Shown in pieces: positions 43,909 to 54,411 of a stretch of DNA of 64,000 nucleotides. This DNA comes from Curtobacterium sp. MCSS17_015 (GTDB lineage: Bacteria > Actinomycetota > Actinomycetes > Actinomycetales > Microbacteriaceae), in the NCBI RefSeq assembly GCF_003234265.2, contig NZ_CP126256.1, positions 1,612,001-1,676,000 of the forward strand, written 5' to 3'. The notes below the pieces were generated by a model. The model was not told the origin of the DNA and searched no databases. It saw only the letters and a program-made list of their open reading frames with translations. A program made the position numbers and the translations under genes. How positions within the stretch are numbered: the first letter of the stretch is position 1; the number at the start of each line of letters is the position of its first letter.

Positions 43909-43950
43909 AGTACGAGTGTGTTCACAACGGCGATGCTAGTACGAGTGTGT
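43909..43950. promoter_or_regulatory. two 13-bp direct repeats in the TetR/membrane-protein control region
   Basis: AGTACGAGTGTGT occurs at 43909-43921 and again at 43938-43950, 29 bp apart (about three helical turns). The second overlaps the start of the -10 of tetR. They are good candidates for operator half-sites of the adjacent TetR protein. Confidence 0.55.
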
Positions 43951-43955
43951 ACGAT
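43950..43955 (+). promoter_or_regulatory. -10 element of tetR
   Basis: TACGAT, 6 nt before the GTG at 43962, no ribosome site between; predicts a leaderless mRNA repressed by binding at the direct repeats. Confidence 0.5.
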
Positions 43956-43961
43956 CAGCAC

Positions 43962-44567
43962 GTGCCCCGTCTCATCGACCACAGCGAACGGGACGCCGTC
44001 ATCGCCGCAGCCGCCTGGCGCGTCCTCAGCCGCGACGGTCTGCCCGGCTTCTCGGTCCGTCGGGTCGCCGAGGAGGCCGGCCTCGCCACGGCCTCGCTCC
44101 GTCGCGCCTTCCCGACCCAGGTGGCGCTCCGCTCCTACTGCCTGCGACTCGTCGGGGAGCGGGTGCAGGCCCGGATGGACGCCGTCGCCGAGGCCACCGA
44201 CCGCGACGCCGACCCACGGGCGTTCGTGCTCGCCTGCCTCGCCGAGCTGCTCCCGCTCGACACGGGACGGCGCACCGAGATGGAGGTGTGGCTCACCCTC
44301 GGCTCGCTGGCCCTGACCGACGCCGACGCCCGTGCCGCGCACGACGACTCCACCCGGACACTCGCGCGCGCCTGTCGCTCGCTGCTCGCGCTCCTCAGGC
44401 CGGACGCCGATCCGGGCGAGCTCGACACCGCCGCCCGGCGCCTGCACGCCCTCGTCGACGGGCTCGCGCTGCACCTCGTCCACGCGGCGCCCACCGAGGA
44501 CACCACCTGGGCGCTCGACGCGCTCGACGCCGCGGTCCCCGCCGCTGCCGGAACGCGGGTCCCCTGA
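43962..44567 (+). CDS. TetR-family transcriptional regulator
   Basis: This regulator of about 201 residues has an N-terminal helix-turn-helix (FSVRRVAEEAGLATASLRRA) and a helical ligand domain of the TetR_C type. The GTG at 43962 was chosen over an ATG five codons upstream because TACGAT lies 6 nt before it. It is divergent from the membrane protein gene and probably autoregulated through the direct repeats. Ligand unknown. Confidence 0.88.
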   Translation: MPRLIDHSERDAVIAAAAWRVLSRDGLPGFSVRRVAEEAGLATASLRRAFPTQVALRSYCLRLVGERVQARMDAVAEATDRDADPRAFVLACLAELLPLDTGRRTEMEVWLTLGSLALTDADARAAHDDSTRTLARACRSLLALLRPDADPGELDTAARRLHALVDGLALHLVHAAPTEDTTWALDALDAAVPAAAGTRVP

Positions 44568-44603
44568 CCGCTCGACCCCGGTCGGCCGCTCGACCCCGGT
44601 CAG
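44568..44603. repeat. two tandem 18-bp repeats between tetR and the D,D-carboxypeptidase
   Basis: CCGCTCGACCCCGGTCGG (44568-44585) is repeated at 44586-44603 with one mismatch. Each unit can fold GACCG/CGGTC. It sits between converging stop codons and may act in termination. Confidence 0.55.
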
Positions 44604-44619
44604 CCGCCCGTCGTCGGCG

Positions 44620-45879
44620 CTAGCCCGTCGCTGCAGCCGGGTCGAACTCCACGCCCCGGAACGGGTTCGCCCAGCGCCACCAGACGCCCGGGTCCTCGAT
44701 CGCCCCGTCGAGCTCGAGGGGCACCGTGACCGGATCGTGGTGCTCCACCGCGAACCGGACGCGGCCCACCCGCTCGCCGGCCGTCCCCAGCGTCACCGGC
44801 TCGAGCGTCGTCTTCGCGGTCACGGTCGTGCTCCCCCACACCAGGACCGACGCCGCACGACTCGCGGTCGCGTCGACCTCGTCCTGCCACGGGGCCGCGT
44901 ACGTCCCGAAGGTCTGCCCCTCGTTCGTCAGGGTCACCACGTGGAAGTCGTCCGCGACCGAGTGCAGCAACCGTCGGACGTCGACGTCGAGCGCGTCGTG
45001 GTCCTCCCCGCCGAGCATCGCGCCGATCACGGTCACCGGTCGGCCGCCGCGCTCGTACGTCGCCGCGAACAGCAGACACGCCCCGGCCTCGTCCAGCGTG
45101 CCCGTCTTGATCCCCTCGACGCCGTCCATGCCGAGCAGCTTGTTCGAGTTCTCGATCTCGCCGACGCCGGGGATCGTCACCGACGCCGTGCCCACGATCT
45201 CCTTGACGACCGGTTCCGCGAGCGCGAGCTTCCCGAGGTCCACGAGGTCGGTCGCCGTCGACCGGTTCCGGGCGTCGAGGCCGGTCGGTTCCACGATCGT
45301 CGTGTCGTCCAGACCGTGGTCGTCGAGCCAGTCACCGGCGGCCTCCCGGTACGCGTCCATCGACCCGAACGCCCAGAGGGCCAGGGACCCGGCGTAGTTG
45401 TTCGCCGACTCCATCAAGGTCACCTGCAACACCCGGTACTCGGACATCCGTCGGTCCGCCGGCAGCGGCGCGACCTCGCCGTCCTGCGCCGCGTACTCGG
45501 CGTACAGCGCCTCCATCGCCGGCGTGAACCGCACCGACGGTCCCTGCTCACCGACCGGGAGGGGCTCCTGCTCGAGCACGACGAGCGCCGTCACGATCTT
45601 CGAGATGCTCGCGATCGACCGCTGCTGCCGGTCGCCGCTGGTCGTGAGGCTCTGCGGGAACCCCTCCGCCTCGACGGCGGTGGCCCCGTAGTCGGGGAAC
45701 TGCAGCTCCGGTGCGCTCGCCGTGGGCGCCCGGTACGTGGCGGTGCTCGCCGTCGCCGGGGCGAACGGCACGAGCGCGGCGGCGGCGAGGAACGCGACGA
45801 CGAGCAGGAGGACGGCGACCACGGCGACCGTCACGGGCCTCCGGAGCGCGGAGCGGGGGCGGCGGACGACGTTCGGCAC
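44620..45879 (-). CDS. D-alanyl-D-alanine carboxypeptidase (peptidase S11)
   Basis: This 419-residue serine peptidase trims stem peptides of peptidoglycan. One N-terminal membrane helix (about 15-38) anchors it outside. The active-site motifs are all there: SISK (S-x-x-K), SANN (S-x-N) and KTGT. The C-terminal part is longer than the catalytic core and beta-rich. The GTG has TACGAT 8 nt upstream. Convergent with tetR. Confidence 0.9.
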   Translation of the reverse strand: MPNVVRRPRSALRRPVTVAVVAVLLLVVAFLAAAALVPFAPATASTATYRAPTASAPELQFPDYGATAVEAEGFPQSLTTSGDRQQRSIASISKIVTALVVLEQEPLPVGEQGPSVRFTPAMEALYAEYAAQDGEVAPLPADRRMSEYRVLQVTLMESANNYAGSLALWAFGSMDAYREAAGDWLDDHGLDDTTIVEPTGLDARNRSTATDLVDLGKLALAEPVVKEIVGTASVTIPGVGEIENSNKLLGMDGVEGIKTGTLDEAGACLLFAATYERGGRPVTVIGAMLGGEDHDALDVDVRRLLHSVADDFHVVTLTNEGQTFGTYAAPWQDEVDATASRAASVLVWGSTTVTAKTTLEPVTLGTAGERVGRVRFAVEHHDPVTVPLELDGAIEDPGVWWRWANPFRGVEFDPAAATG

Positions 45880-45895
45880 GAGACCGGATCGTACT

Positions 45896-45955
45896 GGAGG
45901 CCCGGCCCGCGACCCTGGGACGGCCACCCTCGGCGTCGGGCCGTGTCGGGCCTCC
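45896..45955. repeat. degenerate palindrome family copy upstream of the D,D-carboxypeptidase
   Basis: GGAGGCCCG (45896-45904) and CGGGCCTCC (45947-45955) pair across 42 bases. The inner stem is lost. It lies in the 124-bp spacer after the methyltransferase stop. Confidence 0.5.
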
Positions 45956-46003
45956 CGGCCGGGCCGGACCGACACGCCCAGCGGCGTCGACGGAACCTGC
46001 TCG

Positions 46004-46819
46004 TCAGCGCCGGCGCTGCGCGTCGGCGACCGCCCACAGGCCGACGGCGCTCGCCGCGGCGACGTTGAGCGAGTCCACACCGTGGTGCATCGGGATGCGC
46101 ACGGTCGTGTCCGCCGCGGCGACGGCGGCGGGCGTCAGCCCCTGCCCTTCCGTGCCCATCACCAGCGCGACGCGGTCGGGGACGTCTGCGACGAAGTCCT
46201 CGAGGTCCACCGAGCGGTCGGTCAGGGCCATCGCGGCGACGTGGAAGCCCTGGGCTCGGAGGTCCTCCCCCGCCGCCGGCCACTCGCCGATCCGGGTCCA
46301 CGGGACCTGCAGGACCGTCCCCATGCTCACCCGGACGCTGCGGCGGTACAGCGGGTCCGCGCAGCGGGGGCTGACGAGCACCGCGTCGGCACCGAGCCCG
46401 GCGACGCTCCGGAAGACGGCACCGACGTTCGTGTGGTCGACGACGTCCTCGAGCACGACGACGAGGCGGGCGTCCCGGACGACGTCCGCGACGGTCGGCA
46501 GCTCCGGCCGGTGCACGGCGGCGATCGCGCCCCGGTGCATCCGGAACCCGGTGAGCTCCTCGAGCAGCGCGTCCGAGCCGACGAACACCGGGCCGTCGTG
46601 CTCGGCGACGAGGGGCAGCACGGTGTCGAGCCACTTCTCCTGCACGAGCACGGACCGCGGGACGTGACCAGCGCGGACCGCGCGCTCGATGACGGTGTTC
46701 GACTCGGCGATGTACAGCCCGCCCTCGGGCTCGGAGACCCGGCGGAGCGCCACGTCGGTCAGCCGGGCGAAGTCGTCGAGGCGCGGGTCGTCGAGGGAGT
46801 CGATGCGGACGGGGTGCAC
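46004..46819 (-). CDS. SpoU/TrmH-family RNA 2'-O-methyltransferase
   Basis: This 271-residue enzyme methylates a ribose 2'-OH in rRNA or tRNA with AdoMet. The family's knot motifs are clear: motif 2 VMGTEGQGL and motif 3 IPMHHGVDSLNVAAASAV, with the earlier EDVVDHTNVGAVFRSV. An N-terminal substrate-binding domain is present. The GTG was chosen since the frame upstream continues antisense through the sirtuin. Divergent from the sirtuin by 132 bp. Substrate position unknown. Confidence 0.9.
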   Translation of the reverse strand: MHPVRIDSLDDPRLDDFARLTDVALRRVSEPEGGLYIAESNTVIERAVRAGHVPRSVLVQEKWLDTVLPLVAEHDGPVFVGSDALLEELTGFRMHRGAIAAVHRPELPTVADVVRDARLVVVLEDVVDHTNVGAVFRSVAGLGADAVLVSPRCADPLYRRSVRVSMGTVLQVPWTRIGEWPAAGEDLRAQGFHVAAMALTDRSVDLEDFVADVPDRVALVMGTEGQGLTPAAVAAADTTVRIPMHHGVDSLNVAAASAVGLWAVADAQRRR

Positions 46820-46951
46820 GGTGCTCGTTCCGGTCGGGAGGTCGATGGGCGGTCCGGAGGTCCGGGCTCGTGGTCCGGGGCCCGCTCCGGGGTCGGCGAC
46901 CACTCGGGGAAGGCCCGGGGACGCTCGGCGGTTGAGGGTACCGTGGACACG

Positions 46952-47869
46952 ATGGCGACGAGGGACGGCACTGCGACGGACGGCACCGCGACGGACCGAT
47001 CCGCACCGTCGGACGGCCCGGCGCTGACGGACGGCCCGGCGACCGACCTCGAACGCGCGGTCGCGGTGCTGCAGGGCAAGCGCGTCGCCGTGCTCACCGG
47101 CGCGGGCGTCAGCACCGACTCCGGGATCCCCGACTACCGCGGCGCCGGCCGGGTGGTCCGCAAGCCGATGACCTTCCAGGAGTTCCTCGCCGACCCCGCC
47201 AAGCGGCAGCGGTACTGGGCCGGGTCGCACCTCGGCTGGCGGACGTTCGCCGCCGCACGGCCGAACGACGGACACCGGGCGCTCGCCGCACTCGAACGAG
47301 CCGGCGTCGTGACCGGCGTCGTCACCCAGAACGTCGACGGCCTGCACCTCCGCGCCGGTTCCCGCCGGGTCGTCGAGGTCCACGGTTCGATGGACCGCGC
47401 GGTGTGCCTGACGTGCGGACAGGTGTTCTCCCGCGCCGACCTCGCCGCCGTCCTCGACCGCGAGAACCCCTGGATCGACGAGCCGGGCACCGTGCAGCTC
47501 CAGCCGGACGGGGACGTCGAGATCGCCGACGTCGAACGTTTCCGAGTTCCGGACTGCACGGTGTGCGGCGGCGTGCTCAAACCCGACGTGGTGTTCTTCG
47601 GCGAGTTCGTGCCCGCCGAGAAGTTCCGCGAGGCCGTGTCCATCGTCGCCGAGGCCGACGCGCTGCTCGTCGTCGGGTCCTCGCTGACCGTCAACAGCGG
47701 CGTCCGACTGCTCGACCACGCCACGCGCCGGAAGCACCCGGTCGTCATCGTGAACCGCGGCGCCACCCGCAGTGACCGACGCGCCGCGGTGAAGCTCGAC
47801 GCCGGCACCACCGAGACCCTCGTCGAACTCGCGGCGCGACTCACAGCGTCTGCGATGATCGACGGGTGA
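46952..47869 (+). CDS. Sir2-family NAD-dependent protein deacylase
   Basis: This 305-residue sirtuin has [15 protein letters not shown] (NAD loop), the catalytic TQNVDGLH, and four zinc cysteines (CLTCG and CTVCGG). It removes acyl groups from lysines. The N-terminus is a short Asp/Thr repeat-rich leader. The ATG is 7 nt after TACCGT (46939-46944). The stop overlaps the GTG of the next gene (GTGA), so the two are coupled. Confidence 0.92.
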   Translation: MATRDGTATDGTATDRSAPSDGPALTDGPATDLERAVAVLQGKRVAVLTGAGVSTDSGIPDYRGAGRVVRKPMTFQEFLADPAKRQRYWAGSHLGWRTFAAARPNDGHRALAALERAGVVTGVVTQNVDGLHLRAGSRRVVEVHGSMDRAVCLTCGQVFSRADLAAVLDRENPWIDEPGTVQLQPDGDVEIADVERFRVPDCTVCGGVLKPDVVFFGEFVPAEKFREAVSIVAEADALLVVGSSLTVNSGVRLLDHATRRKHPVVIVNRGATRSDRRAAVKLDAGTTETLVELAARLTASAMIDG

Positions 47870-48504
47870 CGACGCTCCTCTCCCTGGTCCGACACGGCGA
47901 GACCGACTGGAACCGGCAACGGCGGATCCAGGGCTCGACGGACGTGCCCCTGAACGACACCGGACGCCGCCAGGCCGCCGAGACCGCCGTCCTGCTCGCG
48001 CGTCGGTCCTTCGACGCCGTCGTCTCGTCGCCGCTCTCCCGCGCCCTCGAGACGGGCACGATCATCGCCTCGCACCTCGGTCTGCCGACACCGGACGGCT
48101 ACGACGGGCTCCGCGAACGGGCCTACGGCGAGGCCGAGGGACTCACCCACGAGGACATCGCCGCTCGGTGGCCGCACGACGCCGTCCCCGGACGAGAGTC
48201 CCGGGCCGCGCTCCTCGACCGGGTCACCGAGACCCTCGCCGAGATCGCCGTCCGGTACGACGCCGGCGCGGTCGTCGTCGCGACCCACGGCGCCGTGATC
48301 CGGACCGTCGTCGACGCAGCGGCCCCCGGCACCGTCGAGCGCTCCACCGTCCCCATCCGCAACGGCTCGGTGCACACGTTCCGCTGGGACCCCGACCGCT
48401 TCCGGGCCGAACTCGTCCGCTCCGACGACCCCATCGACGAGCTCTCGGACGCCCCGGGCCGGTACGCCTTCGAGTACCAGAACCCGCTCGAGCGCCGCAG
48501 CTGA
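47866..48504 (+). CDS. histidine phosphatase family protein
   Basis: This 212-residue phosphatase/mutase-like enzyme has the LVRHGETDWN motif at the N-terminus, an acid near residue 85 (RERAYGEAEG) and the second histidine in VVATHGAV. Length and motifs fit the broad-specificity phosphatase type. Coupled to the sirtuin by a four-base overlap. Substrate unknown. Confidence 0.9.
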   Translation: MTTLLSLVRHGETDWNRQRRIQGSTDVPLNDTGRRQAAETAVLLARRSFDAVVSSPLSRALETGTIIASHLGLPTPDGYDGLRERAYGEAEGLTHEDIAARWPHDAVPGRESRAALLDRVTETLAEIAVRYDAGAVVVATHGAVIRTVVDAAAPGTVERSTVPIRNGSVHTFRWDPDRFRAELVRSDDPIDELSDAPGRYAFEYQNPLERRS

Positions 48505-48597
48505 CACCGCCCACCCGGGGAGCGCCCGAGGCCTCGGCCGACTAGCCTCCGGTGCACGGCGGCCCGACGCACGGGACCGTCGCTGCGAGGTGATGCA

Positions 48598-49362
48598 GTG
48601 GGCGCTGGTGGACGGCACGCCGACGGCCGTGCCCGCGGAGTCGACGCCCTCCGGCGGGGTCCGTGGGACGACGACGACGACCTCGATGCCGCGTTCGGCC
48701 CGGACACCGCGTCCGTCCCGACCCGGACGCGTCCCGAACGGCTCCGTGCGTGGACCGCGGTGGTGCTCGGCGTGGTCGCGGTCGCCGTGGTCATCGTCGT
48801 CGTGCTCGGCGTCATCCTGTCCCAGGTGCAGCGCGGGGTCGGCGGCGTGTTCCCCCGCCCGGAGGCCGACCGCCGCGCGTTCGTCGCGGCCGCCTCGGCG
48901 CTGCCCGGCGTCGCCGACGTGGACACGGCCCGGACCGAGAAGACCTCGTTCGCCGGGTACGACGTCACGGCGGTGGTGCACGCCGAGCCCGACCTCCCCG
49001 CTGCCGATCGACGCACGCTCGTGACCGCGCTGAGCACCGCGGCGGCCGACTCGTCCGGATCGGGCGTCCGGATCTGGGCCACGCTCGACCTCGGCCCCGT
49101 GCAGGTCGGGGTGTCGGACTCCCCGGAGACGAGCCAGCGCCGGCTCGAGCTGGCGGACGGGCTCGCGGCGATCGGCGGGGTCGTCGCCGTCGACTGCACC
49201 CTCGCCGCACGCTCGGGCGGACGCTCCGACGAGGCCGGTGCGCAGCAGGTCGTCGTCACCACGACCGGCAGGGGTGTGGCGTTCGACGCGGTGGCGGCGG
49301 CTGCCGAAGCGGTCGGCGCGGACGTCTTCCCGGGTGTCCAGGTGCAGACCCGCCGACCCTGA
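48598..49362 (+). CDS. hypothetical protein with one membrane helix
   Basis: Not recognised. The 254-residue protein has an Asp-rich cytoplasmic N-terminus (WDDDDDLDAAF), one membrane helix (about 52-75) and an extracytoplasmic domain of alternating alpha and beta, with repeated VTA.VHA.P-like strands. The GTG is preceded by GCGAGGTGA. It may be co-transcribed with the phosphatase, 93 bp upstream. Function unknown. Confidence 0.7.
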   Translation: MGAGGRHADGRARGVDALRRGPWDDDDDLDAAFGPDTASVPTRTRPERLRAWTAVVLGVVAVAVVIVVVLGVILSQVQRGVGGVFPRPEADRRAFVAAASALPGVADVDTARTEKTSFAGYDVTAVVHAEPDLPAADRRTLVTALSTAAADSSGSGVRIWATLDLGPVQVGVSDSPETSQRRLELADGLAAIGGVVAVDCTLAARSGGRSDEAGAQQVVVTTTGRGVAFDAVAAAAEAVGADVFPGVQVQTRRP

Positions 49363-49384
49363 ACGGGCGCCGCGTCCACGGGGC

Positions 49385-50476
49385 TCAGCCGCGGCGGCTC
49401 GCCGCCCGGTCCGCCACGGCACGCTCGACGGCCTGCGTGACGCGCTCGGCGGAGTCCTGCCACCGGAACCGGCCGGCCTGCTCGAGGGAGGCCGTCGACG
49501 CGGCGTCCCAGCGGGCCTCCAGGCGGCGGACGGCGGCAGCGACGGCGGACGGCGACGACGGGTCGAAGTACTCGGCGGCGTCCCCACCGATCTCCCGGAA
49601 GATCGGGATGTCACTGACGACGACCGGGGTGCCGACACCCATCGCCTCCACGAGCGGGATGCCGAACCCCTCGTCGAGCGAGGCGGTCGCGAGCGCCGTG
49701 GCGGAGCGGAGGACGGCCAGGTACTCGTCGTCCGTGGCACCGTCGTGGAACACGAGCGAGCCCGTCGGGGCGAGCCGCTGCAGTCGGGTACGGTCGGCGT
49801 CCGAGACGCGCGACATGCAGTGCAGTGTCCAGTCCGGCCCGAGCAGGGGCAGCGCCGCGGCGAGCGTCTCGACGTTCTTGTACGGCATGAACGAGCCCAT
49901 GTACACGAGCGACGTCGTCCGCCCGCCCCCCGGGGAGCGCGGTGCCGCCGGGTCGGCGGCGTTGTACGCGACGGTCACCGGTCGGGTCGTCAGGCGGTGC
50001 TCGGCGATGAGCCCGGCGGTCGTCCCGGACACCGTGACGACGCCGTCGGCCCCGTTCAGCAGGAGACGCTGCGGCCACCACGCCAGGTGGAACGCGCGCC
50101 AGCCGAGGCGCAGGGGCCACGAGAACTCGCGGGGCGGCGTGCGGTTCCGGTAGTAGATGAGGTCGTGCAGCGTGAGCACGAGCGCGTACCGCCGGCCGCG
50201 CGAGCCCATCGTCTGCATCGGCGAGAACACCGCGTCGAGACCGAGTCGGTTGACGTGTCGGGCCACGAGGGGCTCGCCCGGGTCCGTCGGGGCGGGGACG
50301 AGCTCCCACGGTAGCCCCTCGGGCAGGGACGCCAGCTGGCGCTCGTCGGAGACGAGCAGGACGTGGTCGTGACGGTCCGGCAGGTGCGCAGCGACGCCCG
50401 CCGTGAAGCGGCTGATCCCGTCGTGCCGGCCGATCCGGACGTAGCGGCAGTCGATGCCGATGCGCAGGCGCGTCAC
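49385..50476 (-). CDS. glycosyltransferase family 4-like
   Basis: This 363-residue cytoplasmic glycosyltransferase has the GT-B fold. The C-terminal donor site reads DEGFGIPLVEAMGVGTPVV (E-x7-E), and an N-terminal IGIDCRYVRIGRHDGI acceptor segment is present. It likely transfers a sugar to a lipid or glycan. The GTG overlaps the stop of the alpha/beta hydrolase (GTGA). Donor and acceptor unknown. Confidence 0.87.
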   Translation of the reverse strand: MTRLRIGIDCRYVRIGRHDGISRFTAGVAAHLPDRHDHVLLVSDERQLASLPEGLPWELVPAPTDPGEPLVARHVNRLGLDAVFSPMQTMGSRGRRYALVLTLHDLIYYRNRTPPREFSWPLRLGWRAFHLAWWPQRLLLNGADGVVTVSGTTAGLIAEHRLTTRPVTVAYNAADPAAPRSPGGGRTTSLVYMGSFMPYKNVETLAAALPLLGPDWTLHCMSRVSDADRTRLQRLAPTGSLVFHDGATDDEYLAVLRSATALATASLDEGFGIPLVEAMGVGTPVVVSDIPIFREIGGDAAEYFDPSSPSAVAAAVRRLEARWDAASTASLEQAGRFRWQDSAERVTQAVERAVADRAASRRG

Positions 50477-51630
50477 GCGTCGCGCCCGGTGGTGCGGTCG
50501 GGCTCGCCGGTGGTCCGGTCGGGGCCGGTCCGGCCGGAGGCGCGACGCGCGGGACCCGCTCGCTTCCGCCCACGGTTGGTCGGCGCGGCCGTGGTGTCCC
50601 GCATCCGCCGCAGCACCGCGGCGGATGCCTCGGCAGGCGTCTCGTAGTGCACGAGGTGCCCGACGCCGGGCACGACGACGAGTTCGGCGTCCCGGAGCCG
50701 GGCCGCCAGGGCGCGCTGCTCGGGGACCGCGGTGATGTCGTCGTGTTCGGCGGCGACCATGAGCACCGGGACCGTGATCCGGTCGGCGAACTGTGCGACG
50801 TCGTGGGTGACGGACGTCCGGAACGCCTGCAGCACGCTCGTCCGGTCCGCGAAGGCCGAGAAGTACCGGTCGTGCTGGTCGTGCACCCACCGTCGGAGGG
50901 CCGGGTCGGCTGACTTGAGCATCGCGACGCTCATCGCGCGCACGATCCCCCGGTTCCGCAGCAACCCGAGGCCGAGCGCGCGCGGCAGTCGGGCGCCGAG
51001 ACGGTAGTACGCGATCGCGATGCCGGTACCGACAGCGCGGGGACCCTGCAGGGCCGGGGCCGCGATCGGGTTGACGAGCACGAGCAGCCGGGTGTCGAGT
51101 CCGTCGGCCACCGCGGCCGCGACGACGATGGAGCCGAAGGAGTGACCGAGGACGACGGTGTCACGGCCGAGGCCCAGCGCGGCCCGGAAGCCGTCGAGCC
51201 AGTGGACGTAGGCGTCGAGGTCCGACGTCGGGAGCGGGTCGGACACGCCGAAGCCGGGCAGGTCGGGCACGATGACGCGCACGCCCTCCGGATGGCCCGA
51301 CACGAGGTGCGCCGCGATCGACTCGAGGCCGTGGTGGTCCCCCCGGAATCCGTGCACGGCGAGCACGGTCGCCGCCGGTCCGCCCGGGCCGCCGAGCCGC
51401 ACGGTGGCGCCGGATGCGGTGCCGGTGCCGGTGCCGGTGCCGGTGCCGGTGCCGGTGCCGGTGCCGGTGCCGGTGCCGGTGCCGGTGCCGGTGCCGGTGC
51501 CGAGGGTGGCGTCGTCACCGGGGCCGTACTCCCAGTAGTGGGTGGTCCGGCCGTCGACCTGGACCGCGCGGTGCACGACGGGGGTCGCCGCCATGAGCGA
51601 CTGGTACGGGGACAGCACGGGCGGTTGCAT
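50473..51630 (-). CDS. alpha/beta-fold hydrolase with Gly-Thr repeat insert
   Basis: This 385-residue hydrolase has the nucleophile elbow GHSFGS, a HGF oxyanion segment, and a catalytic His in GVGHLVHYE. Between residues about 44 and 71 lies an insert of 14 tandem Gly-Thr pairs encoded by a hexanucleotide repeat; these residues are outside the catalytic core. An Arg/Thr-rich low-complexity C-terminal tail (GRTGPDRTTGEPDRTTG) also looks disordered. The ATG is 7 nt after TAGACT (51638-51643). Coupled to the glycosyltransferase. Substrate unknown. Confidence 0.86.
   Translation of the reverse strand: MQPPVLSPYQSLMAATPVVHRAVQVDGRTTHYWEYGPGDDATLGTGTGTGTGTGTGTGTGTGTGTGTGTGTASGATVRLGGPGGPAATVLAVHGFRGDHHGLESIAAHLVSGHPEGVRVIVPDLPGFGVSDPLPTSDLDAYVHWLDGFRAALGLGRDTVVLGHSFGSIVVAAAVADGLDTRLLVLVNPIAAPALQGPRAVGTGIAIAYYRLGARLPRALGLGLLRNRGIVRAMSVAMLKSADPALRRWVHDQHDRYFSAFADRTSVLQAFRTSVTHDVAQFADRITVPVLMVAAEHDDITAVPEQRALAARLRDAELVVVPGVGHLVHYETPAEASAAVLRRMRDTTAAPTNRGRKRAGPARRASGRTGPDRTTGEPDRTTGRDA
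51418..51501. repeat. (GGTGCC)14 hexanucleotide tandem repeat
   Basis: 84 bp of perfect GGTGCC units without a mismatch, in the coding sequence of the hydrolase; on the coding strand GGCACC gives alternating Gly-Thr. Because the unit is six bases, gain or loss of units keeps the frame. Confidence 0.97.
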
Positions 51631-51740
51631 CCGCGTCAGTCTAGGGAAGACGATCCGGCGTGCGTGTCCGGCGTGCCGCGTCTACCGTGTCCGGGGCGGC
51701 CCGCCCGATCGGCGGCCCGCCGACCACGACGAGGAGCACG

Positions 51741-53483
<1,743 letters not shown>

Positions 53484-53505
53484 CGCCCGGCGACGCGCCG
53501 ACTGC

Positions 53506-53526
53506 CCGGGAGGCCCGTCCCCCGTC
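53506..53526. repeat. half copy of the palindrome family after treS
   Basis: GGGAGGCCCG followed by CCCCGTCC, matching the left arm but not forming a full stem. It lies 25-45 bp past the treS stop. Confidence 0.4.
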
Positions 53527-53577
53527 CGCCGCGCGCGTCGTGTCGCGGTGTCGGTGCGGTTGGCTAGCCTGACGACC

Positions 53578-54336
53578 GTGACCTCCCCCGCTGCCGCGAT
53601 CGACCCGACGACCCGGCCCCCGCAGGACCTGACGACCCGCCCGTGGTGGCACGCGCTCGGCGTGTTCGACCTCGAGACGACGGGCATCGACGTCGAGACC
53701 GCCCGGATCGTCACCGCACACGTCGGGCTGATCGACATGACCGGACGGTCCATCGTCGAGGGCACCTGGCTCGCCGACCCCGGCGTGGCCATCCCCGAGC
53801 AGGCGTCCGCGGTGCACGGCATCACGACGGAGCAGGCGCAGGCCGAGGGCCGCCCCGCCGGCGAGGTCGTGGCCGAGATCGTCGCCGCGGTCGAAGCCGT
53901 GTTCGCGCGCGGCATCCCCCTGGTCATCTACAACGCCCCGTACGACCTCACCGTCCTCGACCGCGAGGCGAAGCGCCACGGCATCGCGTCCCCCGTCATC
54001 GGGAACGTCGTCGACCCGCTCGTCATGGACAAGGCGCTCGACACCTACCGGAAGGGCAAGCGGACGCTCGAGGCGGCGTCGCAGCTCTACGGCGTCCAGC
54101 TCGACGACGCGCACGACGCCGGTGCGGACGCGATCGCCGCCGGCCGGGTCGCGCAGGCCATCGCTGCGAAGTACCCGGACGAACTCGGCATCAGCGCCGA
54201 GGAGCTCCACCGCAAGCAGGTGGTGTGGTGCTCCGAGCAGGCCACGTCGTTCCAGGAGTACATGCGGGCGAAGCGTGACCCGACGTTCACCGCCGACGGG
54301 CGCTGGCCTCGTCGCCACTCGGCCCCGAGCATGTAG
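53578..54336 (+). CDS. DEDDh 3'-5' exonuclease (DnaQ-like)
   Basis: This 252-residue exonuclease has the DEDDh motifs: FDLETTGID (Exo I), IYNAPYDLTVLDREA (Exo II) and HDAGADA (Exo III). It is a stand-alone proofreading-type nuclease, as in several actinobacteria. The GTG has TAGCCT 7 nt upstream and no ribosome site, so a leaderless mRNA is likely; an upstream ATG was rejected for that reason. 76 bp before the Ter operon. Confidence 0.88.
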   Translation: MTSPAAAIDPTTRPPQDLTTRPWWHALGVFDLETTGIDVETARIVTAHVGLIDMTGRSIVEGTWLADPGVAIPEQASAVHGITTEQAQAEGRPAGEVVAEIVAAVEAVFARGIPLVIYNAPYDLTVLDREAKRHGIASPVIGNVVDPLVMDKALDTYRKGKRTLEAASQLYGVQLDDAHDAGADAIAAGRVAQAIAAKYPDELGISAEELHRKQVVWCSEQATSFQEYMRAKRDPTFTADGRWPRRHSAPSM

Positions 54337-54411
54337 CATCCCGAACGGGGCGTGCTCGACGTTGCCGTCCCCTCGACGACCGCACCATGCACCAAGGGGA
54401 GATCCGCGCAC

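Noticed and set aside
44568..44603. Tandem 18-bp repeat as a replication or partition iteron
   Set aside because: Only two units, between converging chromosomal genes and with no rep or par genes.
51418..51501. Tandem repeat read as a possible CRISPR array
   Set aside because: The unit is six bases with no spacers and no cas genes nearby; it is a coding microsatellite.
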